A model generated the notes under the pieces. The model was not told where the DNA came from, did not search any database, and worked only from the letters and a program-made list of their open reading frames with translations. Position numbers and translations under genes: made by a program. Positions 10,443 to 18,449 of a stretch of DNA of 64,000 nucleotides are shown here, piece after piece. Numbering within the stretch: position 1 is the first letter of the stretch; each line of letters begins with the position of its first letter. The DNA lies in the NCBI RefSeq assembly GCF_042651965.1, contig NZ_JBHSDY010000010.1, forward strand, positions 372,001 through 436,000, given 5' to 3'. The stretch comes from Castellaniella hirudinis (GTDB lineage Bacteria > Pseudomonadota > Gammaproteobacteria > Burkholderiales > Burkholderiaceae_B).

Positions 10443-12061
10443 TGTCTTCTCAGCACCCCTCGGGCGGATACGGCGGCGTCGCAGGGCAGGGCGGGACGCC
10501 CGGCGCCTTGACGCGCCTGTCGCCGCATGCGCTGCTGACGCCGGCGCAGATGGGCGCCGCCGACCGCGCGGCGCCGGCGGCCGGGGCGCCCGGCGCGCAG
10601 CTCATGGAGGCGGCGGGCGCCGCCGTCGCCCGGGCGATCCGCGAACACTGGCCGCCCATGCCCGTGTGCGTGCTGTGCGGACCCGGCAATAACGGCGGCG
10701 ACGGTTTTGTCGTCGCGCGTCTGCTGAGGGACGCCGGCTGGCCGGTGCGCGTGGCGCTCTGGGGCGAACGCGCCGCGCTGCGCGGAGACGCCGCCCGGGC
10801 GGCCGGGGCCTGGACCGGTCCAGTCGAGCCCGCCGCGCCCGCATGTCTGGACGGCGCCGGCCTGATTGTCGATGCTTTGCTGGGCGCGGGCCTGGGCCGT
10901 GCGCCGGCCGGCGCCTTGGAATCCCTGATCCAGGCCGTCAACGCCGCCGCCGCGCCGGTCTGCGCCATCGACGTGCCCACGGGCCTGGACGGCGGCAGCG
11001 GCCGTTGTCCGGGGGCCGTCGTCCAGGCCGATCTGACGGTCACTTTTTGCCGCCGCAAGCCCGGCCATCTGCTGCTGCCGGGGCGCGCCTTGTGCGGCGC
11101 GCTGGTGTGCGCCGACATCGGCATGCCCGATGCGGCGCTGGCCCCCCTCGTCCCCGAGGCCCACGCCAATCATCCCGATCTTTGGCTGGACGTGTTTCCC
11201 TGGCCGCGCACCGACGGCCATAAATACCGCCGGGGCCATGCGCTGGTCGTGGGCGGCGAACGCATGTTGGGCGCCAGCCGCCTGGCTTGCCAGGCGGCGG
11301 CGCGCATCGGAGCCGGCCTGGTGACGCTGACGGCCCCGTCGTCCGCCTGGGCGATCCAGGCAGGCGCCCTGACCTCGGTCATGGTCGAGGCCCTGCCGCC
11401 GGACGGCGCGCTGGATCAGGTGCTGGCGGACCCGCGCCGCAATGCGCTGCTGATCGGTCCGGGGCTGGGACGTGCGCCCCAGGGGCGGCGCCAGGTGCTG
11501 GACCTGCTGGCGACCAGGCGTCCCTGCGTGCTGGACGCGGATGCGCTCAGCGTTTTTGCCGATCGGCCGGAGGCCTTGATCGACGCCTTGCACGGACAGT
11601 GTGCGCTGACGCCGCATGAGGGCGAATTCGCTCGCCTGTTCGATCCCGGGCCGGACGCGGCGCCGAGGGCAGGGGACGGCGCGCCGTCGCGGGCCGTTGG
11701 CGATAAACTGCAGCGTGCGCGGGCCGCAGCCCGGCGTTGCGGCGCGGTCGTGGTGCTCAAGGGGGCGGACACCGTGATCGCGGCGCCCGACGGCCGTTGC
11801 GTCATCAACGACAATGCGCCGCCGACCCTGGCCACCGCCGGGACGGGGGATGTGCTGGCGGGCTGCATCACGGGTTTGCTGGCCGCCGGCATGCCGGTTT
11901 TCCAGGCGGCCTGCGCGGCCGTCTGGCTGCACGGTCTGGCCGCCGGCCGCCTGGGCTGGGGCTTGCTGGCCGAGGACTTGCCGGGCGAATTGCCTGGGGC
12001 GCTGGCTGCTTTGGCCGATGGATATGGGACACACGACGGGACACACCTATGGCGGACGTGA
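10442..12061 (+). CDS. nnr: Bifunctional NAD(P)HX epimerase / ADP-dependent NAD(P)HX dehydratase
   Basis: This two-domain YjeF-type enzyme of 539 residues repairs hydrated NADH and NADPH. The N-terminal epimerase half (about 1-240) shows the Rossmann segment CGPGNNGGDGFVVARLL near residue 80 and IDVPTGLDGGSG near 175. The C-terminal ribokinase-like dehydratase half shows HKYRRGHALVVGG near 260, LIGPGLGR near 338, DADALSVFAD, LTPHEGEFARL, and the nucleotide-binding ATAGTGDVLAGCITG near 465. The start overlaps the preceding ligase stop by one base. The 3' end overlaps the following HAD gene by 13 bases. Both domains look complete. Confidence 0.9.
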   Translation: MSSQHPSGGYGGVAGQGGTPGALTRLSPHALLTPAQMGAADRAAPAAGAPGAQLMEAAGAAVARAIREHWPPMPVCVLCGPGNNGGDGFVVARLLRDAGWPVRVALWGERAALRGDAARAAGAWTGPVEPAAPACLDGAGLIVDALLGAGLGRAPAGALESLIQAVNAAAAPVCAIDVPTGLDGGSGRCPGAVVQADLTVTFCRRKPGHLLLPGRALCGALVCADIGMPDAALAPLVPEAHANHPDLWLDVFPWPRTDGHKYRRGHALVVGGERMLGASRLACQAAARIGAGLVTLTAPSSAWAIQAGALTSVMVEALPPDGALDQVLADPRRNALLIGPGLGRAPQGRRQVLDLLATRRPCVLDADALSVFADRPEALIDALHGQCALTPHEGEFARLFDPGPDAAPRAGDGAPSRAVGDKLQRARAAARRCGAVVVLKGADTVIAAPDGRCVINDNAPPTLATAGTGDVLAGCITGLLAAGMPVFQAACAAVWLHGLAAGRLGWGLLAEDLPGELPGALAALADGYGTHDGTHLWRT

Positions 12062-12897
12062 TCGCGCTGGTCTTCGATTTTGATGACACCCTGGCGCCGG
12101 ACAGCACCTCGGGCTTTCTCCAGGAAATCGGCGTGGACGTGCCGGCCTTCTGGGGCGACCAGGTGGGTCCGCTGCTGGACCGCGAGGACTGGGACCCGGT
12201 CCCCGCCTACCTGTATCAGATGCTGGCCTTGTCCCGTTCGGGACGCCACGGTCCCATCACCCGCGATCGCCTGCGCGATTGGGGGTGGCGGCTGCCGCTG
12301 CATGAAGGCGTGACGACGCTGTTCGAGCGTCTGCGCACGCGCCTGCATCAGTCCCATCCGACCGTGCAACTGGAGTTCTATCTGATTTCCAGCGGCATCG
12401 GCGACGTACTGCGCGCCACGCCCATTGCGGGTGCTTTTTCCGACATCTGGGCGTCCGAATTTCATTACGGCGCCGATGGCGCCATCGAGTTTCCGCGCCG
12501 CGTGGTCAGCTTCACCGACAAGACCCGCTATCTGTTCCACATCCAGAAGGGCATCATCGGTCCGGGGTCGCGCAACAAACCGTTCGAGGTCAACCGCAAG
12601 GTCGATGCCGACAAGCTGCGCGTGCCCTTCGAGCAGATGATCTTCGTCGGCGACGGCTATACCGACATTCCCTGCTTCTCTCTGATCCGCCGCTCGGGCG
12701 GCGTGGCCTTCGGCGTTTGGGACCCGCGACACAAGGAAAAACGCAGCCGGGCCTGGGGCTTCATCGAGGACGGCCGGGTGTCCAATCTGAATCATGCCCG
12801 CTTCGGCGAGGACGCCGAGCTGTATCAACTGCTGGAGGCCGCCGTCGAAAGCCTGGCCTCGAAAATCGTGCTGCGCACGCGGATGTATCGTGGCTGA
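12049..12897 (+). CDS. HAD-superfamily hydrolase
   Basis: This predicted haloacid-dehalogenase-like phosphatase has 282 residues. Motif I, VFDFDDTLAPDS, puts the nucleophile Asp at residue 10 and the acid/base Asp at 12. Motif II is probably the Ser pair in LISSGIG near 112-115, and motif III/IV is FVGDGYTDIPCF near 200-212, with the Asp residues that hold magnesium. The substrate is unknown. The large insert between motifs I and II (about residues 15-100) would be the cap. The ATG at 12049 overlaps the preceding gene, and the stop TGA at 12895-12897 overlaps the possible GTG start of tadA, so the run 8796-14404 looks like one transcription unit. Confidence 0.8.
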   Translation: MADVIALVFDFDDTLAPDSTSGFLQEIGVDVPAFWGDQVGPLLDREDWDPVPAYLYQMLALSRSGRHGPITRDRLRDWGWRLPLHEGVTTLFERLRTRLHQSHPTVQLEFYLISSGIGDVLRATPIAGAFSDIWASEFHYGADGAIEFPRRVVSFTDKTRYLFHIQKGIIGPGSRNKPFEVNRKVDADKLRVPFEQMIFVGDGYTDIPCFSLIRRSGGVAFGVWDPRHKEKRSRAWGFIEDGRVSNLNHARFGEDAELYQLLEAAVESLASKIVLRTRMYRG

Positions 12898-12898
12898 A

Positions 12899-14404
12899 AT
12901 GTTGGATGACGACGGCGCCATGGCGCTGGCCCTGGACCAGGCCCGCCAGGCGGCGGCGCTGGGCGAAGTCCCCGTGGGCGCCGTGGTGCTGGACGCCGAA
13001 GGCCGCCTGCTGGCGACCGGCCACAACCGCACCATCCTGGACCGCGACCCCACGGCGCACGCCGAAGTCGTGGCCTTGCGCGCCGCCGCCCGCAGCCTGG
13101 ACAATTACCGCCTGAGCGGCGCGCGCCTGTACGTCACGCTGGAGCCCTGCACCATGTGCCTGGGCGCCATGTTCCATGCGCGCCTGGCCGATATCGTCTA
13201 TGGCGCGCCCGATCCCAAGACCGGCGCCTGTGGCGGCGTGATCGACCTGTCCGATCAGCCGCGCCTGAACCATCATGCCCGCGTGCGGGGCGGGGTCCAG
13301 GCGCAGGACTGCGGCGACCTGCTGCGTGAATTCTTCCGCGCCCGGCGCAAAGCCGCCCGCGCGATCCCTTCTTCTCCTTCCCAGGACCCTTCTGACATGC
13401 CTAAACAGAAACCCGCGCCCGCCCAGCCTGCGTCCCGTCCGGCTGCTGCCGGCGAACATACGCACCTGGTCTGCGGCGATCCCGATTGCGGCGAGCATCA
13501 CGTGCACGAGCAGCCTTCGGGCATCTACCTGATCTCGCCCTCGGGCGCCGTGGCCGATCCCGCTAAGCTGGATCTGGCCATGGAGCGGCTGCGCGCCATG
13601 GGCTTTCGCGTCGCCGCCGACCGCACGGCCCTGGCCGTGCACGAACGCTTCGCCGGCACCGACAAGCAGCGCCTGGCGTCCATCCAGCGCGCCCTGAAGC
13701 AAAAGCATCCGGTCGTCATGGCGACCCGGGGCGGCTACGGCCTGAGCCGCCTGCTGCCGCACATCGACTGGCAAGCCGTGGCCGACAGCGGCAAGACCTT
13801 CATCGGCCAGAGCGATTTCACCGCCTTCAGCCTGGCCCTGCTGGCGCGCACCGGCGCGGTCAGCCTGGCCGGCCCCACGGCGGTCTTCGATTTCGGCGGC
13901 AAGAAAGTGGACGACCTGACCCAGGCCCTGTTCCAGGAAACCCTGTCCGGCGAACTGGAAATCCTCAGCTTCGAATCCCCGGACGCCGACCCGGTGGACG
14001 CGCGCGGCATTCTGTGGGGCGGCAATCTGGCCATGGTGGCCTCGCTGGTCGGCACGCCCTACCTGCCCGACATCCAGGGCGGCATCCTGTTCCTGGAAGA
14101 CGTCGCCGAACACCCGTACCGCGTCGAGCGCATGCTGACCCAGTTGTGGCACGCCGGCGTGCTGGCAAAACAGCACGCCATCGTGCTGGGCCAGTTCACC
14201 GACTACCGCCTGGCGCCGCACGACGGGGGCTACGACATGCATTCCGTGGTGCGCTGGCTGCGCCAGACCGTGCGCGTGCCGGTGGTGACGGGCCTGCCCT
14301 ATGGCCACGTCAAGGTCAAGGCCACCCTGCCGGTGGGCGCCCGCGTGGGCATCGCCACCGAGGACGGCATGGCGCACCTGGTGTTGCAGGAACACACGCA
14401 CTGA
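12899..14404 (+). CDS. tadA: Fused tRNA adenosine(34) deaminase TadA - LD-carboxypeptidase LdcA reading frame
   Basis: One uninterrupted frame of 501 codons encodes two unrelated enzymes. Residues 1-150 are TadA, which makes inosine at tRNA wobble position 34: the zinc/catalytic motif HAE is at residues 54-56 and EPCTMC has zinc Cys84 and Cys87. Residues about 205-501 are an S66 LD-carboxypeptidase that trims recycled peptidoglycan tetrapeptides. I see no stop between them. A TGA at 13393 is out of frame, and the frame runs through the ldcA ATG at 13397. The start may be the ATG at 12899 or the GTG at 12890, which overlaps the upstream stop. Whether the cell makes a fusion, separate LdcA from the internal start, or both cannot be decided from sequence. 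Confidence 0.82.
   Translation: MLDDDGAMALALDQARQAAALGEVPVGAVVLDAEGRLLATGHNRTILDRDPTAHAEVVALRAAARSLDNYRLSGARLYVTLEPCTMCLGAMFHARLADIVYGAPDPKTGACGGVIDLSDQPRLNHHARVRGGVQAQDCGDLLREFFRARRKAARAIPSSPSQDPSDMPKQKPAPAQPASRPAAAGEHTHLVCGDPDCGEHHVHEQPSGIYLISPSGAVADPAKLDLAMERLRAMGFRVAADRTALAVHERFAGTDKQRLASIQRALKQKHPVVMATRGGYGLSRLLPHIDWQAVADSGKTFIGQSDFTAFSLALLARTGAVSLAGPTAVFDFGGKKVDDLTQALFQETLSGELEILSFESPDADPVDARGILWGGNLAMVASLVGTPYLPDIQGGILFLEDVAEHPYRVERMLTQLWHAGVLAKQHAIVLGQFTDYRLAPHDGGYDMHSVVRWLRQTVRVPVVTGLPYGHVKVKATLPVGARVGIATEDGMAHLVLQEHTH
13397..14404 (+). CDS. ldcA: Muramoyltetrapeptide (LD-) carboxypeptidase LdcA, possible internal start of the fused frame
   Basis: This entry describes the LdcA part as a separate product starting at the ATG at 13397, in the same frame as tadA, with a weak AGGA ten bases upstream. 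It would have 335 residues. S66-family features are SGIYLISPSGAVADP near residue 42, the nucleophile Ser139 in FIGQSDFTAF, GILWGGNLAMVASL near 208, and GLPYGHVKVKATLPVG near 300, which carries the catalytic His. The first 40 residues are low complexity and contain a His/Cys-rich stretch (residues 20-38, Cys26 and Cys31, His21, 23, 34, 35, 37) unlike the core enzyme. No signal peptide is seen, which fits a cytoplasmic recycling enzyme. Confidence 0.72.
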   Translation: MPKQKPAPAQPASRPAAAGEHTHLVCGDPDCGEHHVHEQPSGIYLISPSGAVADPAKLDLAMERLRAMGFRVAADRTALAVHERFAGTDKQRLASIQRALKQKHPVVMATRGGYGLSRLLPHIDWQAVADSGKTFIGQSDFTAFSLALLARTGAVSLAGPTAVFDFGGKKVDDLTQALFQETLSGELEILSFESPDADPVDARGILWGGNLAMVASLVGTPYLPDIQGGILFLEDVAEHPYRVERMLTQLWHAGVLAKQHAIVLGQFTDYRLAPHDGGYDMHSVVRWLRQTVRVPVVTGLPYGHVKVKATLPVGARVGIATEDGMAHLVLQEHTH

Positions 14405-14420
14405 GGGTTGAACGGCGGGT

Positions 14421-15890
14421 TCAGGCGACGGCGGCGTGGCCGTCCGCCGTCAAACGGTAACGCTGCAGGCGGCTGGCCGGTCTATCGGGCAAAGTCATTT
14501 CAATCAGCCCCATTTCCAGCAGCCGCCGGATCTGCTTGTGCAGCTCTCCGGAAACGGTTTTGTGCCCGAGGGCTTTGGCCAACTGGGCCTTGCCGGACTC
14601 GTGTTCTCTCAAGAGCAGAACGACTTTAGCCGCCAGTCTCGACTCTAGCCGTGACTCTAGCCGTGACTCTAGCCGTAAAGAGAGTAGGGCAGGGTTCGGG
14701 GGCGCGTAGGCGGGCCCGGATTCTTTGACCTGCATGGATTGAGGCGCTTGAGATAAGTAGATGCTCAGCCGCACACCGGTGGCGATTTCCGTCACGGTCG
14801 GCTCCGGCAGTCCCTGAGCGATGGCATCGTCAAAGATGCGTTTGACGCCGCTGCCCCACTGCTCGATCATCCCCAGTTCTCGAAATACGCGCGCGATGAC
14901 GGGGTTGCGGATGCGAGAAACGCCGCTTTTCATGTCCTCCACGGTCATGCCGGGCAACAGCAGGCCTGGGCTTTCAATGTCGATGCGATCATCGAAGAAT
15001 GCGATGCGGATCGGGGCGCCGCGCTGGGAATAGTCGCTGTGCACCAGGGCGTTGACGATGGCTTCGCGCAGGATGGTCAACGGGATGCTCCAGATGTCTT
15101 CGCGGCGCATGGCGCCGAAGCGCGCGCTTTTAAAGGCATGCTTTTTCAGAAAGAATTCAATGGCATCCACCGCCTGCGGCAGGTGTTCGTGGATTTCCAC
15201 CTGATCGAAAATATGGACCTTGTCGATCCCCAGGAATCGTCCTCATTGCACCCAAGCGTCTGGAAAATGGTGTTCCCTGTCCTTGCCGAAGAGCAGGACG
15301 GCCCCCTGGGTGGGCACCAGGCGGTTCTGCTCGCGGCGGACCAGTTTCAGTGTGGCCAGTGATTTTTCGTTCAGGGTCCGCCGATCGCCAAACAGCGTTT
15401 GAGCCGCCGCCAGATCCAGGTCCGCCAGATCGAGTTCCGGCATGGGGATTTCATCGAACACCACGCCTTGTGCGGATCGTCGCAACTCGGCGATCAGATC
15501 AGGCCCCGCCTGGCGGTTGCTGGATCCCAGGCGCACATAGACACCGTGTTCGGGACCTTGGGCTTTGACATGATGAGGACGGTTGTTGCTGGGGAACACT
15601 TCGACGGCCAGGACGGTCAAATCCCCCTGGCTGATCAATTCCACGCTGGGGACCAGCCTTGGGGCGATGGAGTCCGCGATCAAATTGCAGACGCGCTCTT
15701 CCTCGTCCAATGGATCGGTGATCCCGATCAGTCGCCGTCCGTCGTCCGCGCCTATGATCAAACGGCCGCCGGCTGAATTGGCAAAGGCCACCAGCGTTCT
15801 GATCACGTTGCGCGGAGAGGACAGATCCCGTTTGAACTCCAGCGTTTTGCCTTCAGGTGTCTGCAGCAGATCGTCCAGCGGGTTGTTCAT
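14421..15890 (-). pseudogene. Schlafen/AlbA-type ATP-binding protein, interrupted by an in-frame TGA
   Basis: The two halves read in the same frame and join at a single TGA (15243-15245). The upstream half (15890 to 15246, 215 codons) has the AlbA_2/Schlafen domain: TPEGKTLEFKRDLSSP, FANSAGGRLIIGADDGR, VYVRLGSSNRQA. The downstream half has the GHKL-like ATP-binding and winged-helix region: SIPLTILREAIVNALVHSDY, RIAFFDDRIDIESPG, FRELGMIEQWGSGVKRI. Intact relatives have a Cys in the sequence WxQCGRF at the TGA position, as I recall the family, so one base change explains the break. A GTG at 15200 could restart the second half. Such proteins are often transcriptional regulators or defence-linked, but the role here is unknown. 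The C-terminal part contains a three-copy 12-bp repeat. Confidence 0.75.
14641..14676. repeat. Three tandem copies of a 12-bp unit
   Basis: The unit GACTCTAGCCGT occurs three times head to tail, and a partly matching unit flanks it. It lies inside the broken AlbA/ATP-binding gene and, being 12 bp, encodes LESR repeats in frame on the minus strand. Copy-number change would lengthen or shorten the protein without a frameshift. Confidence 0.9.
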
Positions 15891-16155
15891 GGCTGCCCTT
15901 GTCTTGATTATCAGCCGTCCGTCACATCATGGTTCCGAGGCCTTTGGAAGGTAGCTGAGGGCAGTGCGGGGTGTCAAACGGCCTGTCACGGATTTGTTGT
16001 GCGGACGAACCGTCGCCACTGGCACGCTTTCGGTTTCGTGTGCGAAATCGACGTCTTGATTGCGCCGCTGCGTGCCGGCCGTATCCTGGGCGACGTCTCC
16101 AGCCTACCTGTTAAACTAGCAGGTTGTTTTAATTCCACTTTTTCCCGCCACCACC

Positions 16156-17757
16156 GTGATCTCCACCAATAATCTCACCATCCAGTTCGGCTCCAAACCC
16201 CTGTTCGAGAACGTCAGCGTCAAGTTCGGCGACGGCCACCGCTATGGCCTGATCGGCGCCAACGGCTCGGGCAAGTCCACCCTGATGAAGATCATCGGCG
16301 GCGACCTGGAGCCGTCCTCGGGCAACGTTGCGCTGGATCCCGGCGTGCGCCTGGGCAAACTGCGCCAGGACCAGTTCGCCTTCGAGGACGTGCGCGTGCT
16401 GGACGTGGTGATGATGGGGCACGTGGAAATGTGGCAGGCCATGGCCGACCGCGACGCCATCTACGCCAACCCCGAGGCGACCGAAGACGACTACATGCGC
16501 GCTGCCGAACTCGAAGGCAAGTTCGCGGAATACGACGGCTACACGGCCGAGGCCCGCGCCGGCGAGCTGCTGCTGGGCCTGGAAATCCCCGTCGAGCAGC
16601 ACCAGTTGCCCATGCGCGAGATCGCCCCGGGCTGGAAGCTGCGCGTGCTGCTGGCGCAGGCGCTGTTCTCCAATCCCGACGTGCTGCTGCTGGACGAACC
16701 CACCAACAACCTGGACATCAACACCATCCGCTGGCTGGAAAACGTGCTGAACGGCTACGACAGCACGATGATCATCATCAGCCACGACCGCCACTTCCTG
16801 AACGAAGTCTGCACGCACATGGCGGACCTGGACTATGGCGAACTGCGCGTCTATCCGGGCAATTACGACGAATACATGCTGGCGTCCACCCAGGCGCGCG
16901 AGCGCCAGGTGGCGGCCAATGCGCGGGCCAAGGAACGCGTCACCGAACTGCAGGACTTCGTGCGCCGTTTCGCCGCCAACAAGTCCAAGTCGCGCCAGGC
17001 CACGTCGCGCCTGAAGCAGATCGACCGCATCAAGTCTGAGACCGTGCAGGTCAAGCCGTCCTCGCGCCAGAACCCCTACATCCGCTTCGAGGTCAACAAG
17101 GTCCTGCACCGCCAGGCTGCGCACATCGAAGAGCTGTCCAAGGCCTACGACCGGCCCATCATCAAGAACCTGAACACCATGATCGAGGCCGGCCAGAAGG
17201 TCGCCATCATCGGCGCCAACGGGGTGGGCAAGACCACGCTGCTGCGCCTGCTGGCGGGCAATCTGGCGCCCGATGAAGGCCATGTGCGCTGGTCGGAAAA
17301 CGCCGACGTGGGCTATATGGCCCAGGACGTGTCCGACCAGTTCGATTCCGACCGCGACCTGTTCGACTGGCTGACCGACTACCGCCAGCCGGGGGACGAG
17401 GATCAATCCATCCGCTCCGTGCTGGGCCGCCTGCTGTTCTCGGGCGACGAGATCACCAAGGCCGTGCGCGTGCTGTCCGGCGGTGAAAAGAACCGCATGA
17501 GCTTCGGCCGCCTGATGCTGGGACGTCACAACGTCATGCTGATGGACGAGCCCACCAATCACCTGGACATGGAATCCATCGAGTCACTGCAATACGCGCT
17601 GGAACAGTACCAGGGTACGCTGGTGTTCGTGTCGCACGACCGCCAGTTCGTGTCGGGCGTGGCGACCCGCGTGATCGAGATCCTGCCCGACGGCGGCCTG
17701 AACGATTACCCGGGCACCTACGAGGAATACCTGGCGTCCCAGGGCATCGAGGCCTGA
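16156..17757 (+). CDS. ybiT: ABC-F family ATPase YbiT
   Basis: This soluble tandem ATPase of 533 residues belongs to the ABC-F translation-factor group, and its sequence tracks E. coli YbiT closely along the whole length. Domain 1 has Walker A GANGSGKST at 34-42, LRVLLAQALF in place of a canonical signature, and LLLDEPTNNLD. The linker contains KSKSRQATSRLKQIDRIK. Domain 2 has GANGVGKTT near 354, LSGGEKNRMSFGRL and MDEPTNHLDME. ABC-F proteins bind the ribosomal E site, and YbiT's exact role is unclear. The start is GTG at 16156, with no strong ribosome-binding site. TTAAACT at 16112 within a short inverted repeat may be the -10 element. Confidence 0.92.
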   Translation: MISTNNLTIQFGSKPLFENVSVKFGDGHRYGLIGANGSGKSTLMKIIGGDLEPSSGNVALDPGVRLGKLRQDQFAFEDVRVLDVVMMGHVEMWQAMADRDAIYANPEATEDDYMRAAELEGKFAEYDGYTAEARAGELLLGLEIPVEQHQLPMREIAPGWKLRVLLAQALFSNPDVLLLDEPTNNLDINTIRWLENVLNGYDSTMIIISHDRHFLNEVCTHMADLDYGELRVYPGNYDEYMLASTQARERQVAANARAKERVTELQDFVRRFAANKSKSRQATSRLKQIDRIKSETVQVKPSSRQNPYIRFEVNKVLHRQAAHIEELSKAYDRPIIKNLNTMIEAGQKVAIIGANGVGKTTLLRLLAGNLAPDEGHVRWSENADVGYMAQDVSDQFDSDRDLFDWLTDYRQPGDEDQSIRSVLGRLLFSGDEITKAVRVLSGGEKNRMSFGRLMLGRHNVMLMDEPTNHLDMESIESLQYALEQYQGTLVFVSHDRQFVSGVATRVIEILPDGGLNDYPGTYEEYLASQGIEA

Positions 17758-17822
17758 TTCATGGCGGGGCGTCGGCCTTGGGCCGTTCTCAGGCTGGATG
17801 AACGGCCGGGACGGGCGTACGC

Positions 17823-18431
17823 ATGCCGCACACCCTGACCGCCGCCGTCCGGCACGAGGCCGACGTCCGCAAGAGCCGCTTTCTGGCGCTGGCGGCGCCC
17901 ATCGAATCGCCCGAGGCCGCGCAGGCCTTTCTGGAGACGTCCCGCGATCTCCAGGCAACCCACAACTGCTGGGCCTGGCGTTATGGGTCGCACTATCGTT
18001 TCAGCGACGACGGCGAGCCCGGCGGCACGGCCGGCCGGCCGATTCTGCAGGCCATCGAATCCCAAGGGTACGACCGCGTGGCGGTGCTGGTGATCCGCTG
18101 GTTCGGCGGCATCAAGCTGGGCACCGGCGGCCTGGCGCGCGCCTATGGCGGCACGGCCGCGGAATGTCTGCGGCTGGCGGACCGGGTGGAATTGCGCGAA
18201 GAATGCCAGGTGCTGTGCGATTGTCCCTATGCCGACATGGACCGTGTGCAGGCGCGCCTGCTGGCGGCCGGCGCACGCATCGAGCACGCGGAATTCGACG
18301 GCCGGGGCGTGCTCTGGCGCCTGCTCGTGGCGCGCGCCGACGTGGCCGCGCTGGAAGCCCTGTACACCGACCAGACCCGGGGGCAGGGCGAGTGGTGCGT
18401 GCTGGAAGCCGACGGCGGACCGGCCGCTTGA
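17823..18431 (+). CDS. IMPACT/YigZ family protein
   Basis: This 202-residue protein has the UPF0029/IMPACT N-terminal domain: RKSRFLALAAPIESPEAA near residue 17, ATHNCWAWRYG near 46, FSDDGEPGGTAGRPIL near 60, and VIRWFGGIKLGTGGLARAY near 85-103, which is the family signature. The C-terminal DUF1949 part follows. Bacterial YigZ is thought to bind nucleic acid or act in translation, but its function is not established. The ATG at 17823 fits the family N-terminus. The gene stands alone between ybiT and a convergent MFS gene. Confidence 0.88.
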   Translation: MPHTLTAAVRHEADVRKSRFLALAAPIESPEAAQAFLETSRDLQATHNCWAWRYGSHYRFSDDGEPGGTAGRPILQAIESQGYDRVAVLVIRWFGGIKLGTGGLARAYGGTAAECLRLADRVELREECQVLCDCPYADMDRVQARLLAAGARIEHAEFDGRGVLWRLLVARADVAALEALYTDQTRGQGEWCVLEADGGPAA

Positions 18432-18449
18432 TCCGTCGCCGTTAAAAGC

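Noticed and set aside
15220..15245. Selenocysteine insertion at the TGA in the AlbA-type gene
   Set aside because: No convincing SECIS-like hairpin directly after the TGA and no sel genes in the window, so a nonsense mutation is preferred. The possibility is kept only as a finding to test.
16105..16135. Hairpin before ybiT as an attenuator or terminator
   Set aside because: The stem is only about five bases, and the TTAAACT loop is better read as a -10 element.
16129..17562. Antisense frame under ybiT
   Set aside because: It is a GC-bias shadow. The plus-strand YbiT reading is supported along its whole length.
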